Positions 1-8,851 are shown, counted from the stretch's first letter. The stretch is 64,000 nt of DNA from DATEDA01 sp963827595 (GCA_963827595.1 CAWHBT010000012.1:186001-250000), one strand, 5' to 3'. The notes: generated by a model not told the origin, from the letters alone. Numbers and translations: made by a program.

Positions 1-1111
1 AGCGGCTCTCGAAGCGCGGCTGCAGCGACCAGATCTCCTTCATCGTCGCCGTGAGCCGCCGCGGGATCGCGAGCTTGTCGGTCTGCCGCTCGAGCACGTC
101 GTCCATCGCGGTGTACAGCGCCTGGGTGCGCTGCTCGCCCCGGCCTTCGCGCTGGCGCCATGCCGCGAGCACCTCGTGCCACAGCAGCGCCGCGAACAGG
201 AACGCCGGCGACACCGGCTTGTCCTCGCGCACGCGCGCGTCGGTCTGCGCGAGCGCGAGGTTCACGAACTTCTCGCCGAGCGGCTGCTCGACGATGACAT
301 CCAGCAGCGGCAGCACCCCGTGGTGCAGCCCCTCGCCGCGCAGCCGATGCAGGGAGGCGCTCGCGTGGCCCGAGAGCAGCAGCTTCAGCATCTCGTCGAA
401 GAGTCGCGCCGGCGGCACGTTCTCCATCAGCCCGGCCATTTCGCGGATCGGCGCGCGGGTCTTCGGGTCGATCTGGAAGTCGAGCTTGGCCGCGAACCGC
501 ACCGCCCGCAGCATCCGCATCGGGTCCTCGCGGAACCGCGTCCGCGGATCGCCGATGATCCGCAGCCGCCGCTTCTTCAGGTCGCGGACACCGTGGTGGT
601 AGTCGATCACCGTCTCGGTGGCCGGGTCGTAGTAGAGCGCGTTCACGCTGAAGTCCCGGCGGGCGGCGTCCTGCTCGCGATTGCCCCACACGTTGTCGCG
701 CAGCACCCGCCCGTGCTCGTCGACGACCCGGTCGCGCGCCCCTTCGCCCTCGACGTCGCTGGGGTTGAGGGCGCGGTACGTCGAGACTTCGACCACCTCG
801 TTGTGGAACACCGCGTGAACGATGCGAAAGCGCCGGCCGATGAGACGCGCGCGGCGCATGAGCTTGTGCACCTGCTCGGGCGTGGCATCGGTGGCGACGT
901 CGAAGTCCTTCGGCGCGTGCCCGAGCATCAGGTCGCGCACCGCGCCGCCGACCACGAAGGCCTCGTGCCCGTGGCCCGCGAGGAGCTCGCACACTTTGCG
1001 CGCGCCGCGGCTGATGGACTCGCGACGGACACCGTGCTCTGCGACCGGGATCCGCTCGGGCTCGTGGCTCGAGCCGATGCGCAGCACGCGGCGGATGAAG
1101 CGCTTGATCAA
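1..1111 (-). CDS. pcnB: Poly(A) polymerase I (partial, 3' end beyond window)
   Basis: This enzyme adds 3' poly(A) tails to RNA and so promotes RNA decay. Reading the minus strand gives a nucleotidyltransferase core with VGGAVRDLMLG and the metal-binding pair in PKDFDVATDATPEQV. Further on come RRDFSVNALYYD and FREDPMRMLRAVRFAAKL, the hallmarks of the PcnB/CCA-transferase class. The PcnB-type C-terminal region follows and is cut by the window edge. No ATG is available at the N-terminus. TTG at 1111 gives (M)IKRFIRRVLRIGSS, which resembles beta-proteobacterial PcnB starts; GTG at 1087 is the alternative. The gene follows the HAD phosphatase and hda on the same strand and is probably in one operon with them. 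Its length and LVGG-type core favour PcnB over a CCA-adding enzyme. Confidence 0.88.
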   Translation of the reverse strand, partial: MIKRFIRRVLRIGSSHEPERIPVAEHGVRRESISRGARKVCELLAGHGHEAFVVGGAVRDLMLGHAPKDFDVATDATPEQVHKLMRRARLIGRRFRIVHAVFHNEVVEVSTYRALNPSDVEGEGARDRVVDEHGRVLRDNVWGNREQDAARRDFSVNALYYDPATETVIDYHHGVRDLKKRRLRIIGDPRTRFREDPMRMLRAVRFAAKLDFQIDPKTRAPIREMAGLMENVPPARLFDEMLKLLLSGHASASLHRLRGEGLHHGVLPLLDVIVEQPLGEKFVNLALAQTDARVREDKPVSPAFLFAALLWHEVLAAWRQREGRGEQRTQALYTAMDDVLERQTDKLAIPRRLTATMKEIWSLQPRFESR

Positions 1112-1175
1112 GCGGCCCGAATCATACCGCAACGCGGCGCGGCCGCCGGCGGCGAGCCGCCGCATCGCCGCGCCG

Positions 1176-1838
1176 CTAGCGCAACGAAATGACTTCCCAC
1201 GCCCGGTCTCCGGCGATCCGGCGGAGCCGATCGTCGGGGTCGACGGCGACCGGCCGGCTCACGCGCTCGAGCAGCGGCAGGTCGTTGTGCGAGTCGCTGT
1301 AGAAGGAGCTCGCGGCGAAGCTCGCCAGCGGGCGCCCGATCCCCGCCAGCCACTGCTCCAGGCATACGACCTTGCCGTCGCGAAAGCACGGCGTACCGGC
1401 GACCTTCCCGGTGAAGCGGCCGGCGTGCGCCTCGGGCTCGGTCGCGATGAGGTGCGCCACCCCGAACTCGCGCGCGATCGGGCCGGTGACGAACGAGTTC
1501 GTCGCGGTGACGATGGCGCACAGCGCGCCCGCGCTCCGGTGCCGCTCGACGAGCGCGCGCGCGGGATCGCCGATCATCGGCCGCACCTTCGCCGCCATGA
1601 ACTCGGCGTGCCAGGCGTCGAGCGCGGCGCGCGGATGGCGCGCGAGCGGCGCGAGCTGGAAGTCGAGGAACGCGTAGATGTCGAGCGTGCCGGCGCGGTA
1701 CTGGCGGAAGAACTCGTCGTTGCGCGTCTCGTAGGTGCCGCGGTCGAGCACCCCGCGCTCGATGAGGAACTGCGCCCACTCGTAGTCGCTGTCGCCGGCG
1801 AGGAGCGTGTTGTCGAGGTCGAAGAGCGCGAGCTCCAC
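1176..1838 (-). CDS. HAD-superfamily IB phosphatase (SerB-like)
   Basis: A 220-residue HAD hydrolase. It begins MELALFDLDNTLL, which carries motif I (DxDNT, residues 7-11), and has motif III/IV SDSHNDLPLL near residue 180. A conserved TATNSFVT segment (motif II, Thr/Ser) lies around residue 110. This arrangement is typical of the subfamily IB phosphatases related to phosphoserine phosphatase. In betaproteobacteria such a gene commonly sits between hda and pcnB, as here. The hda stop lies 10 bases upstream, so translation is probably coupled. The natural substrate cannot be read from sequence; phosphoserine phosphatase is possible, but a general phosphomonoesterase is equally likely. Confidence 0.87.
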   Translation of the reverse strand: MELALFDLDNTLLAGDSDYEWAQFLIERGVLDRGTYETRNDEFFRQYRAGTLDIYAFLDFQLAPLARHPRAALDAWHAEFMAAKVRPMIGDPARALVERHRSAGALCAIVTATNSFVTGPIAREFGVAHLIATEPEAHAGRFTGKVAGTPCFRDGKVVCLEQWLAGIGRPLASFAASSFYSDSHNDLPLLERVSRPVAVDPDDRLRRIAGDRAWEVISLR

Positions 1839-1847
1839 GAGTGGGTG

Positions 1848-2531
1848 TCAGCCCTGGAGCTCGAGCGCCGCCAGCGCCTCGCGCACCAGCGCCAGCGTGA
1901 CCGGGCGTTTGAGCGACAGCGCGTAGCGATCGACCGCTTCGAGCACCGCGAACTGGGTTCCCAGGTCCCGCGGCAGCCGGCGGAGGAGGTAGCCGACGAC
2001 CTCTTCCGGGAGCTTGATCCCGCGCTCGATCGCGTGCGCGGTGAGCGCCGCCGCTTTCTCGTCGTCGGACAGCGCGTGGAGCTGGAACACCAGCCCCGAC
2101 AGGAGGCGGGTGCGCAGGTCCTCGCGCAGCGGGAGGCGCGCCGGCGCGCAGGTGCCCGCGGCGACGAACGCGCCACCGGCGCCGCGCGCGCGGTTGAAGA
2201 GGTCGAAGACCTTCACGTGCGCCGTCGCTGGCAGCGCGTCCACGTCGTCGATCGCGACCAGCCCGGTCTCGTCGACCCCGCCGTCGAGGTCCGCGAGGTA
2301 CTCGACGAGGAGCGCGGCGCGCTGCGCGAACCGCGACGCCGTGTACACCGCGGCGAGCAGATGGCTCTTGCCGCTGCCGGCCTCGCCCCAGAGATAGACG
2401 ACCTGCTCGGAGGTGCGCCCGGCGGCGAGCGCCGACAGCGCCTCGACGGCGGCGCGGTTGCGCCCCGGTACGAAACTCTCGAACGTCGAGGCGGGCGCCG
2501 GGGCGAGCTCGAGGATGAGCTGGCTCGTCAC
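1848..2531 (-). CDS. hda: DnaA-related regulatory inactivator Hda
   Basis: A 227-residue DnaA-like AAA+ protein that, with the beta clamp, stimulates hydrolysis of DnaA-ATP and prevents re-initiation. The N-terminus reads VTSQLILELA, in which QLILEL matches the clamp-binding motif of Hda. Walker A is GEAGSGKSH (about residues 48-56) and Walker B is LVAIDDVDALPA (about residues 93-104). There is no DNA-binding domain IV, which separates it from DnaA. The start is GTG at 2531 because the clamp motif must be N-terminal; the longer reading frame would add over 100 unrelated residues. It is divergent from purM and heads the hda-HAD-pcnB operon. Confidence 0.9.
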   Translation of the reverse strand: MTSQLILELAPAPASTFESFVPGRNRAAVEALSALAAGRTSEQVVYLWGEAGSGKSHLLAAVYTASRFAQRAALLVEYLADLDGGVDETGLVAIDDVDALPATAHVKVFDLFNRARGAGGAFVAAGTCAPARLPLREDLRTRLLSGLVFQLHALSDDEKAAALTAHAIERGIKLPEEVVGYLLRRLPRDLGTQFAVLEAVDRYALSLKRPVTLALVREALAALELQG

Positions 2532-2610
2532 TGGAGGGCTTCCGGTAGAATCGGCCGCGCAAAACACGAAGTGTAGCGGCAAGCGCCGTCGGCCTTCGAG
2601 TGAGCGCCTC

Positions 2611-3651
2611 TTGGCCCGCCCGCCCGATCCCCTCTCATATCGCGACGCCGGCGTCGACATCGACGCCGGCGACGCGCTCGTCGAGCGCATCAAGCCGTTC
2701 GCGAAGCGCACGCTTCGGCCGGAGGTGCTCGCCGGCATCGGTGGCTTCGGCGCGCTCGTGGAGCTGCCCAAGCGGTTCAAGGCGCCGGTGCTCGTGTCGG
2801 GCACCGACGGCGTGGGCACCAAGCTGAAGCTCGCGTTCGCGCTGCAGCGGCACGACACGGTCGGCATCGATCTCGTCGCGATGAGCGCGAACGACGTGCT
2901 CGTGCAGGGTGCCGAGCCGCTGTTCTTCCTCGACTACTTCGCGTGCGGCAAGCTCGACGTCGCGGTCGCCGCTGCGGTGATCGAGGGCATCGCGCGCGGC
3001 TGCGAGCTCGCCGGCTGCGCGCTGATCGGCGGCGAGACCGCCGAGATGCCCGGAATGTATCCCGCGGGCGAATACGACCTCGCGGGGTTCTGCGTCGGCG
3101 TGGTGGAGAAGGACGCCGTCATCGACGGCCGCGACATCGCGGCGGGGGATGCAGTCCTCGGCCTGGCCTCGAGCGGCGCCCATTCGAACGGCTACTCGCT
3201 CATCCGCCGCATCCTCGACCGGGCAAGACCCGACCTCGCCGCGGACTTCGACGGCCGCCCGCTCGCCGAGGTCCTCATGGCGCCGACGCGGATTTACGTC
3301 AAGCCGGTGCTCGGCCTGGTGCAGGAAGTCCGGGTGAAGGGGCTCGCGCACATCACCGGCGGCGGTCTCCTGGAAAACGTGCCCCGGATCCTGCCGGAGG
3401 GGGTGCGCGCGGCGCTCGACCGGAGCGCGTGGCCACTGCCGCCGCTCTTTCGCTGGCTGCAGGAGCAGGCGAGCATCCCCGACGCCGAGCTGCACCGGGT
3501 CTTCAACTGCGGGATCGGGATGGTGGTGATCGTCGCCGCCGGCGAGGCCGACCGCGCCGCGGGTGCGCTGCGGGCTGCGGGCGAGACGGTCTATCGGCTG
3601 GGAGTGATCGACCGGCGGCCGGCCGATGCGCCGCCGGTCGAGATCCGGTAG
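2611..3651 (+). CDS. purM: Phosphoribosylformylglycinamidine cyclo-ligase (AIR synthetase)
   Basis: This enzyme makes aminoimidazole ribotide from FGAM and ATP in purine biosynthesis (cytoplasm). The protein has the full PurM run: SYRDAGVDIDAGDALVERIK at the N-terminus, the ATP-binding GTDGVGTKLKLAF, VLVQGAEPLFFLDYFA, GGETAEMPGMY and GLASSGAHSNGYSL, and HITGGGLLENVPR towards the C-terminus. With TTG at 2611 the product is 346 residues, the usual PurM length. No ATG exists between the upstream stop-free stretch and the conserved SYRDAG block, so TTG is the best candidate. The gene is divergent from hda, with about 80 bases between the starts, as in many betaproteobacteria. Confidence 0.9.
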   Translation: MARPPDPLSYRDAGVDIDAGDALVERIKPFAKRTLRPEVLAGIGGFGALVELPKRFKAPVLVSGTDGVGTKLKLAFALQRHDTVGIDLVAMSANDVLVQGAEPLFFLDYFACGKLDVAVAAAVIEGIARGCELAGCALIGGETAEMPGMYPAGEYDLAGFCVGVVEKDAVIDGRDIAAGDAVLGLASSGAHSNGYSLIRRILDRARPDLAADFDGRPLAEVLMAPTRIYVKPVLGLVQEVRVKGLAHITGGGLLENVPRILPEGVRAALDRSAWPLPPLFRWLQEQASIPDAELHRVFNCGIGMVVIVAAGEADRAAGALRAAGETVYRLGVIDRRPADAPPVEIR

Positions 3652-3663
3652 GGAACCGCGCCT

Positions 3664-4296
3664 CTAGCGCGCGGCGACCGCGCGAGCGAGCTGGGCCTGC
3701 GCGTCCGCGACCACGCTTTCGAGCTGTTGCTGGCGATTCCAGTACGACTCGTTCAAGCGGCTTCCACCGTGCGCGAGCCCCGTCCGCTCACCGGGCAGCG
3801 GCTCGCGTCCGGCCTCGAGGGTGGCCTTGGCCGCCGCCAGGTTGCGCTCGGCCGCACGGAGGTCCTCGCTCGCCGTGGCGAGCATCGCAATCCGATCCGG
3901 CGCAGGCTGCGCGACGGGCTCCTTCCCCGCGAGCGGCGCTGCCGGCTCAGGGGCGGGGGAGGTTGCGGTCACCGCGACGGGCATCGGCTGGGCGTCGGGA
4001 GGCGGCGGCCACCGCGCCCCGGGCACGGCGGCCACCGGGGCTTCGGCCGCGGCGGGTGCCGGGGCCGGCGCCGGCGCCGGCCCCGGCGCCGCAGCTGCAG
4101 CGGCTGGCGGGTCCGCTGCTGGAGCGAGATTTGCCGTCGGCGGGGGCGGCGCGATAGTGCTTTGCTGCTCGGCCCCCCTGAGCGGCCGGTCCGAGTAGAC
4201 CACGCTGCCGTCGGGAAACACGTTTCGGTATGCCATTTGCGCCGCGACCGGAGTGGCCAGCACGAGCGCGATCAGGGTGACCCAAGGAAGTCGCAT
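3664..4296 (-). CDS. DUF4124-domain periplasmic protein, Pro/Ala-rich
   Basis: A 210-residue exported protein of unknown function. A signal peptide is clear (MRLPWVTLIALVLATPVAAQ, predicted cleavage after AAQ). It is followed by a short DUF4124 segment (MAYRNVFPDGSVVYSDRPLRGAEQ). The middle (about residues 50-110) is a low-complexity Pro-Ala linker encoded by a GGCGCC-rich microsatellite around 4055-4095. The C-terminal 60 residues contain an alpha-helical, probably coiled-coil, segment (LRAAERNLAAAKATLEAGREPL, then NRQQQLESVVADAQAQLARAV). It is divergent from dnaE. DUF4124 proteins are common in betaproteobacteria but have no assigned biochemical role. Confidence 0.82.
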   Translation of the reverse strand: MRLPWVTLIALVLATPVAAQMAYRNVFPDGSVVYSDRPLRGAEQQSTIAPPPPTANLAPAADPPAAAAAAPGPAPAPAPAPAAAEAPVAAVPGARWPPPPDAQPMPVAVTATSPAPEPAAPLAGKEPVAQPAPDRIAMLATASEDLRAAERNLAAAKATLEAGREPLPGERTGLAHGGSRLNESYWNRQQQLESVVADAQAQLARAVAAR

Positions 4297-4379
4297 GAGC
4301 TTTCTCGCCCAAGTGGTTGATCTCCTAACCTATTACACCAGGCAGCGACGGGAGGCAACCGGCGGTTGCGCCGCCGCAC

Positions 4380-4385
4380 TAAAAT
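4380..4385 (+). promoter_or_regulatory. Candidate -10 element for dnaE
   Basis: TAAAAT lies 22 bases before the dnaE ATG in an otherwise GC-rich gap. It matches the -10 consensus at five of six positions. No strong -35 is visible at 17 +/- 1 bases, so this is a motif call only. Confidence 0.4.
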
Positions 4386-4407
4386 TCGCACGCCTTTTGT
4401 CACGGCC

Positions 4408-7400
4408 ATGCCCCAGCCGTCCTTCGTACACCTCCGCCTGCACAGCGAGTTCTCGATCGTCGACGGCATCGTGCGCATCGACGAGGCGGTCGAGCGCGCC
4501 GCGGCCGACGGCATGGGGGCGCTCGCGCTCACCGACCTTGCCAACGTCTTCGGCATGGTCAAGTTCTACCGTGCCGCGCGGGCGGCCGGGCTCAAGCCGA
4601 TCGTCGGCTGCGACGTCTGGATCACGAACGAGTGGGATCGCGACCGGCCGCACCGGCTGCTGCTGCTCGTCCGCTCGAGCGCGGGCTACCTGCGCCTCTC
4701 GGAGCTGCTGAGCCGCGCGTATCTCGAGAACCAGCACCGCGGCCGTGCCGAGCTCAGGAAGGGCTGGCTCGCGGAAGGTGCGGCGGGGCTCATCGCCCTG
4801 TCCGGCGGGATGACGGGCGATGTCGGGGGCGCGCTGCTCGCGGACCAGGCGGCGGCGGACCGGCTCGCGGCCGAGTGGGCGGAGATCTTTCCGGGCGCCT
4901 ACTACGTCGAGCTGCAGCGCGCCGGGCACCCGCATACCGAGGCGTACATCGACGCGGCCGTGCGGCTCGCGGGCCGGCTCGGCCTCCCGGTCGTCGCGGC
5001 GCACCCGGTGCAGTTCCTCAAGCGCGAGGACTACAAGGCGCACGAGGCGCGCGTGTGCATCTCCGAGGGGTACGTGCTCGCCGATCAGCGCCGCCCGCGC
5101 GTGGTCACCCCGGAGAGCTATCTCAAGACGCAGGCCCAGATGGCGGCCCTGTTCGCCGACCTCCCCGAGGCGCTCGCCAACGCGGTCGAAGTCGCCAAGC
5201 GCTGCAATCTCGTGCTCGAGCTCGGACGCTCGCGGCTGCCGGAGTTCCCGACGCCGGCGGGCGTGAGCCTCGAGGACCATCTCCGCGCGAGCGCCGAAGC
5301 CGGTCTCGCCCGGCGCCTCGAGCGGCTGTACCCGGATCCGGCGGCGCGCGAGCGGGCGGCGCCGCGCTACCGCGAGCGGCTCGCGTTCGAGACCCGGACC
5401 ATCATCCAGATGGGCTTCGCCGGCTACTTCCTGATCGTGGCCGATTTCATCACCTGGGCGAAGTCGAACGACGTGCCGGTCGGGCCGGGCCGCGGGTCGG
5501 GCGCGGGCTCGCTCGTCTCCTACGCGCTCGGGATCACCGATCTCGACCCGATCAGATACGACCTCCTCTTCGAGCGCTTCCTCAACCCGGAGCGGGTGTC
5601 GATGCCGGACTTCGACATCGACTTCTGCCAGGACGGCCGCGACCGCGTCATCGACTACGTGAAGCGCAAGTACGGCGCGGAGTCGGTGTCGCAGATCGCG
5701 ACCTTCGGCACGATGGCGGCGAAGGCGGTGGTGCGCGACGTCGGGCGGGTGATGGAGTGGAGCTACACGCGCGCCGACGAGCTGGCGAAGCTGATCCCGT
5801 TCCAGCCGGGCCGGCTCATCACGCTGGAGATGGCGCGCGAGATGGAGCCGCGCCTCGCGGAACGCGAGGAGAACGAGGAGGACACTCGGGAGCTCCTCGC
5901 CCTCGCCGGCGAGCTCGAGGGCCTGACGCGGAACGTCGGGATGCACGCGGGCGGCGTGCTGATCGCGCCGGGACGGCTCACCGACTTCTGCCCGCTCTAC
6001 AGCGCGAGCGGCGCCGAGCACGCGGTCTCGCAGCTCGACAAGGACGACGTCGAGGCGGTGGGGCTGGTCAAGTTCGACTTCCTCGGCCTCACGACGCTCA
6101 CCGTGCTCGACTGGACGATCCGCTACGTGAAGCGGCTCGACCCGTCCTCGCAGCTGGCGCTCGAGACGCTGCCGCTCGACGACCGCGACACCTACCGCAT
6201 CTTCTCCGGCGGCAACACGACCGCGGTGTTCCAGTTTGAATCGCGCGGCATGCGCGACCTGGTGAGGCGCGCGCGTCCCGACCGCTTCGAGGACCTGATC
6301 GCGCTGGTGGCGCTGTTCCGGCCGGGACCGATGGACCTCATCCCGGAGTTCATCGAGCGCAAGCACGGCCGCAGCCGCGTCGCGTACCCCGATCCGCGGC
6401 TGGAGTCGATCCTCTCGCCCACCTACGGCGTGATGGTCTACCAGGAGCAGGTGATGCAGATCGCGCAGGCGATCGGCGGCTACGCGCTCGGCGCCGCCGA
6501 TCTGCTGCGCCGGGCCATGGGGAAGAAACTGCCCGAGGAAATGGCGAAGCACCGCGACGTCTTCGTCGCCGGCGCGGCGGCGAACGGCGTGCCGGAGCGG
6601 AAGGCGAGCGAGCTCTTCGACCTGATGGAGAAGTTCGCCGGCTACGGCTTCAACAAGTCGCATGCCGCCGCCTACGCGCTGGTCGCCTACCAGACGGCGT
6701 ACATGAAGGCGCACCACGCTTCGGCCTTCATGGCGGCGAACCTGTCGGCGGTGATGGACGACACCGACAAGGTGCAGAGCATCTACCAGGACGCGGTGGC
6801 GAACGGCGTGAAGATCCTGCCACCCGACATCAATGCCGCCGAGTACCGGTTCGTGCCGGTGGATGACCGCACGATCCGGTACGGGCTCGGCGCGGTGAAG
6901 GGGACGGGCGAATCGGCGATCGGCGCGATCCTGAAGGCGCGCGCGGACCGCGGTCCCTTTGTCGACCTCTTCGACCTCTGCGAGCGCGTGGACAAGCGGA
7001 TCGTCAACCGGCGCTCCGTCGAGGCGCTGGTGCGCGCCGGGGCGTTCGACGCTATCGATGACCACCGCGCCCGGCTGCTCGCCTCGGTCGGGATCGCGCT
7101 CGAGGCGGCGGAGCAGGCGAGCCGCGACGCGCAGCAGGTGAGCCTGTTCGGCGAGACGGTCGGCCGGCAGCGCCCCGCCTACGTCGCGGCGGTGCCGTGG
7201 GACGAGCGGCAGCGGCTCGTCGAGGAGAAGGCGTCGCTTGGCTTCTACCTGTCGGGCCACCCCTTCGGTGCCTACCGGCGCGAGTTCGCACCGTTCGTGA
7301 GGAGCACGCTGGCCGACCTGCAGCCCAGGAACGAGCCGCAGCTCCTCGCGGGCCTGGCGGCCGCGGCGCGCACCGCGATGACCCGCCGCGGCAAGATGGC

Positions 7401-7842
7401 GATCGTCCTGCTCGATGACGGCACCGCGCAGGTCGAGATCTCGGTCTACAACGAGCTCTGGGAATCGAGCCGCGACCTCATCAAGGAGGACCGCCCGCTC
7501 GTCGTCCAGGGGCGGGTCACGAGGGACGAGTTCACCGGCGGCTTCCGGGTCGTGGCGGACAAGCTCTACGACCTCGGCGGTGCGCGGGCGAAATTCGCGC
7601 GCGCCATCAGGCTGTCGCTGAACGGCGACGCGTCGGCGGGCGGGGCGGTAGCGCACAAGCTGCGCGAGCTCCTCGCACCCTACCGGAACGGCACCTGCCC
7701 GGTGCGGGTGTGCTACCGGAACGGCGATACGGTGGCCGAGCTGCGCCTCGGGGACGATTGGCGCGTGACGCCGGAGGACGCGCTGATCGAGGCGCTCGGC
7801 GCCTGGCTGCGGCCGGAGAACGTCGAGGTCGTGTACGGGTAG
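4408..7842 (+). CDS. dnaE: DNA polymerase III alpha subunit
   Basis: The replicative polymerase subunit, 1144 residues (family about 1150-1170). The N-terminal PHP domain begins FVHLRLHSEFSIVDG with the HxH pair. The pol-III palm carries GPGRGSGAGSLVSYAL (about residue 360) and the catalytic acidic motif MPDFDIDFCQDGRD (about residue 399). Finger-domain signatures FEDLIALVALFRPGPMD and GFNKSHAAAYALVAYQTAYMK follow. A helix-hairpin-helix and an OB fold (IVLLDDGTAQVEISVYNE) complete the order. ATG at 4408 is chosen because it immediately precedes the PHP motif; an upstream in-frame ATG at 4366 would add 14 unconserved residues and lies before the likely -10. The following intergenic space is filled by a dispersed repeat. 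Confidence 0.96.
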   Translation: MPQPSFVHLRLHSEFSIVDGIVRIDEAVERAAADGMGALALTDLANVFGMVKFYRAARAAGLKPIVGCDVWITNEWDRDRPHRLLLLVRSSAGYLRLSELLSRAYLENQHRGRAELRKGWLAEGAAGLIALSGGMTGDVGGALLADQAAADRLAAEWAEIFPGAYYVELQRAGHPHTEAYIDAAVRLAGRLGLPVVAAHPVQFLKREDYKAHEARVCISEGYVLADQRRPRVVTPESYLKTQAQMAALFADLPEALANAVEVAKRCNLVLELGRSRLPEFPTPAGVSLEDHLRASAEAGLARRLERLYPDPAARERAAPRYRERLAFETRTIIQMGFAGYFLIVADFITWAKSNDVPVGPGRGSGAGSLVSYALGITDLDPIRYDLLFERFLNPERVSMPDFDIDFCQDGRDRVIDYVKRKYGAESVSQIATFGTMAAKAVVRDVGRVMEWSYTRADELAKLIPFQPGRLITLEMAREMEPRLAEREENEEDTRELLALAGELEGLTRNVGMHAGGVLIAPGRLTDFCPLYSASGAEHAVSQLDKDDVEAVGLVKFDFLGLTTLTVLDWTIRYVKRLDPSSQLALETLPLDDRDTYRIFSGGNTTAVFQFESRGMRDLVRRARPDRFEDLIALVALFRPGPMDLIPEFIERKHGRSRVAYPDPRLESILSPTYGVMVYQEQVMQIAQAIGGYALGAADLLRRAMGKKLPEEMAKHRDVFVAGAAANGVPERKASELFDLMEKFAGYGFNKSHAAAYALVAYQTAYMKAHHASAFMAANLSAVMDDTDKVQSIYQDAVANGVKILPPDINAAEYRFVPVDDRTIRYGLGAVKGTGESAIGAILKARADRGPFVDLFDLCERVDKRIVNRRSVEALVRAGAFDAIDDHRARLLASVGIALEAAEQASRDAQQVSLFGETVGRQRPAYVAAVPWDERQRLVEEKASLGFYLSGHPFGAYRREFAPFVRSTLADLQPRNEPQLLAGLAAAARTAMTRRGKMAIVLLDDGTAQVEISVYNELWESSRDLIKEDRPLVVQGRVTRDEFTGGFRVVADKLYDLGGARAKFARAIRLSLNGDASAGGAVAHKLRELLAPYRNGTCPVRVCYRNGDTVAELRLGDDWRVTPEDALIEALGAWLRPENVEVVYG

Positions 7843-7849
7843 GGCGCCA

Positions 7850-7910
7850 TTGGACTACCCTCGCGGCTCGCGCGCTCGGGATTCGCCCTTGGGACGGCCC
7901 GGCGGGCTCA
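7850..7910 (-). repeat. Intercistronic TGA-to-ATG repeat, copy 1 (inverted)
   Basis: A 61-base copy, read on the minus strand, of the repeat seen at 11743-11868 and 14536-14594. It starts exactly at the acyP stop TGA (7910-7908), runs through the shared core GCCCGCCGGGCCGTCCCAAG and ends GAGGGTAGTCCAA followed by TG. It occupies nearly all the space between the convergent dnaE and acyP stops, so here the terminal ATG opens no gene. The core contains small palindromes (GCCCG-C-CGGGC and CCC-AA-GGG). Confidence 0.8.
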
Positions 7911-8177
7911 CGCCGTCGGCTTCGACTCGAATGCGACGAACCGCCCCTCGACTTCGCCGACCGCCACCCCGGTCACCCGCGCACCCGGCGGGCCGGTATT
8001 CGCCCACTTGACCATTGCCGCAACGGCGGCCGGATCGCCGTCGACCACGGCCTCGACCGTACCGTCGCGGCGATTGCGCACCCAGCCGGTGACGCCGAGC
8101 CGCTCGGCCTCGGCGAGCATCGCGTAGCGAAAGCCGACGCCCTGCACCCGGCCGGAGATGATCAGGTGCTTCGGCAT
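7908..8177 (-). CDS. acyP: Acylphosphatase
   Basis: A small cytosolic enzyme (89 residues, typical about 90) that hydrolyses the acyl-phosphate bond. It opens MPKHLIISGRVQGVGFRYAM, with the substrate-binding loop GRVQGVGFR and its Arg. The catalytic Asn lies in VTGWVRNRRDGTVEAVVDG. ATG at 8177 is chosen from the family's usual N-terminus. A GTG at 8192 overlapping the upstream TGA would add five residues and would suit translational coupling, so it cannot be excluded. The stop codon is the first triplet of an intercistronic repeat copy. Confidence 0.88.
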   Translation of the reverse strand: MPKHLIISGRVQGVGFRYAMLAEAERLGVTGWVRNRRDGTVEAVVDGDPAAVAAMVKWANTGPPGARVTGVAVGEVEGRFVAFESKPTA

Positions 8178-8188
8178 CGGCCGGCCGG

Positions 8189-8578
8189 TCACGCCTCCGC
8201 CGTACCCTGCCAGAGCATCTCGTAGCCGAGCTCCTTGCTCTCGGTGCACAGCTCGGCCAGGGCGGAGAACCTCGCCTTGAAGATCTCGTCGGCGTGCGAC
8301 TTCTCGTGCGCCTCGAACGAGCGCCAGTAGGTGACGATCGCGATGTGGTTGTCGGCCGCCTTGAGGTCGGTCACCGAGCCTTCGTCGGAGACGAAGCCGG
8401 TGAACTTGAAGACCTGCCCGGCGACGAATCCGCCCTGGTCGCCGCCGTACGTGTTCTTCACGACGTTGCACATCTCGCCTACCGCCAGCTCGACGTCCTC
8501 GAACTTGACGCCCGGCTTGAGCTTGACGGTGTTGAAGAGCATCTTGGCCCCGTAGGGCAGCAAGATCGGTCCGAACAT
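8189..8578 (-). CDS. Conserved hypothetical, probable dimeric alpha-beta barrel
   Basis: 129 residues, no signal peptide, starting MFGPILLPYGAKMLFNTVK. The segment HIAIVTYWRSFEAHEKSHADEIFKARFSALAELC looks like the second half of a ferredoxin-like ABM/EthD-type barrel, in which YW-S-EAHE-S is followed by a helix. No catalytic residues can be assigned. It overlaps or abuts acyP (its TGA shares bases with a possible acyP GTG), so the two are co-transcribed. It is divergent from the Liv-type operon. The fold call is inference from pattern only. Confidence 0.72.
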   Translation of the reverse strand: MFGPILLPYGAKMLFNTVKLKPGVKFEDVELAVGEMCNVVKNTYGGDQGGFVAGQVFKFTGFVSDEGSVTDLKAADNHIAIVTYWRSFEAHEKSHADEIFKARFSALAELCTESKELGYEMLWQGTAEA

Positions 8579-8730
8579 GGGGTGCCTCCGGCTGAACGCT
8601 TGAATCGTCGGGCAGGCAAGCCGGCGCCGGGGGTGGGGCCCGGGGCCATGCCGGATCATAGCCACAAACATTCGCGCAGCAACCCCGGCGGCGTGGTCCG
8701 ACCCCGGCGCCCCGCGGCCGCGTGGCCGGC

Positions 8731-8760
8731 TTGACAACCGGCGCCGCCACGCCGTACGCT
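8731..8760 (+). promoter_or_regulatory. Candidate sigma-70 promoter of the Liv-type operon
   Basis: A perfect -35 TTGACA (8731-8736) is followed after 18 bases by TACGCT (8755-8760), a weak -10. The predicted start near 8767 lies just upstream of the 8781-8799 inverted repeat, consistent with repression by road-block. This is a motif match only. Confidence 0.45.
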
Positions 8761-8780
8761 TTTTCCGAATCGCAATAAGA

Positions 8781-8799
8781 TTTTGCGTATCGCGCAAAA
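8781..8799. promoter_or_regulatory. Inverted-repeat operator, probably for the operon's IclR regulator
   Basis: TTTTGCG-TATCG-CGCAAAA is a perfect 7+7 base inverted repeat with a 5-base spacer, in the AT-rich gap 52 bases before the substrate-binding-protein gene. IclR-family regulators often bind short palindromes of this size, and an iclR gene is the second gene of the operon. The assignment to that regulator is inference. A second weaker repeat (CGCAA/TTGCG) overlaps at 8771-8787. Confidence 0.55.
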
Positions 8800-8851
8800 C
8801 TATCCGGGGAACGGTCCGTCGCCGCCCCGACCCACCGCCAGAGGAGGCACC

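Noticed and set aside
51..1192. Long plus-strand open frames over the pcnB region
   Set aside because: They are Arg/Ala/Pro-rich with no family motifs, while the minus strand reads a clean PcnB protein over the same bases.
4055..4095. GGCGCC microsatellite as a regulatory repeat
   Set aside because: It is in frame within the Pro/Ala linker of the DUF4124 protein and is explained by low-complexity coding.
8175..8192. GTG 8192 as acyP start
   Set aside because: It would suit coupling to the upstream stop, but acylphosphatases normally begin close to the ISGRVQGVGFR loop as given by ATG 8177.
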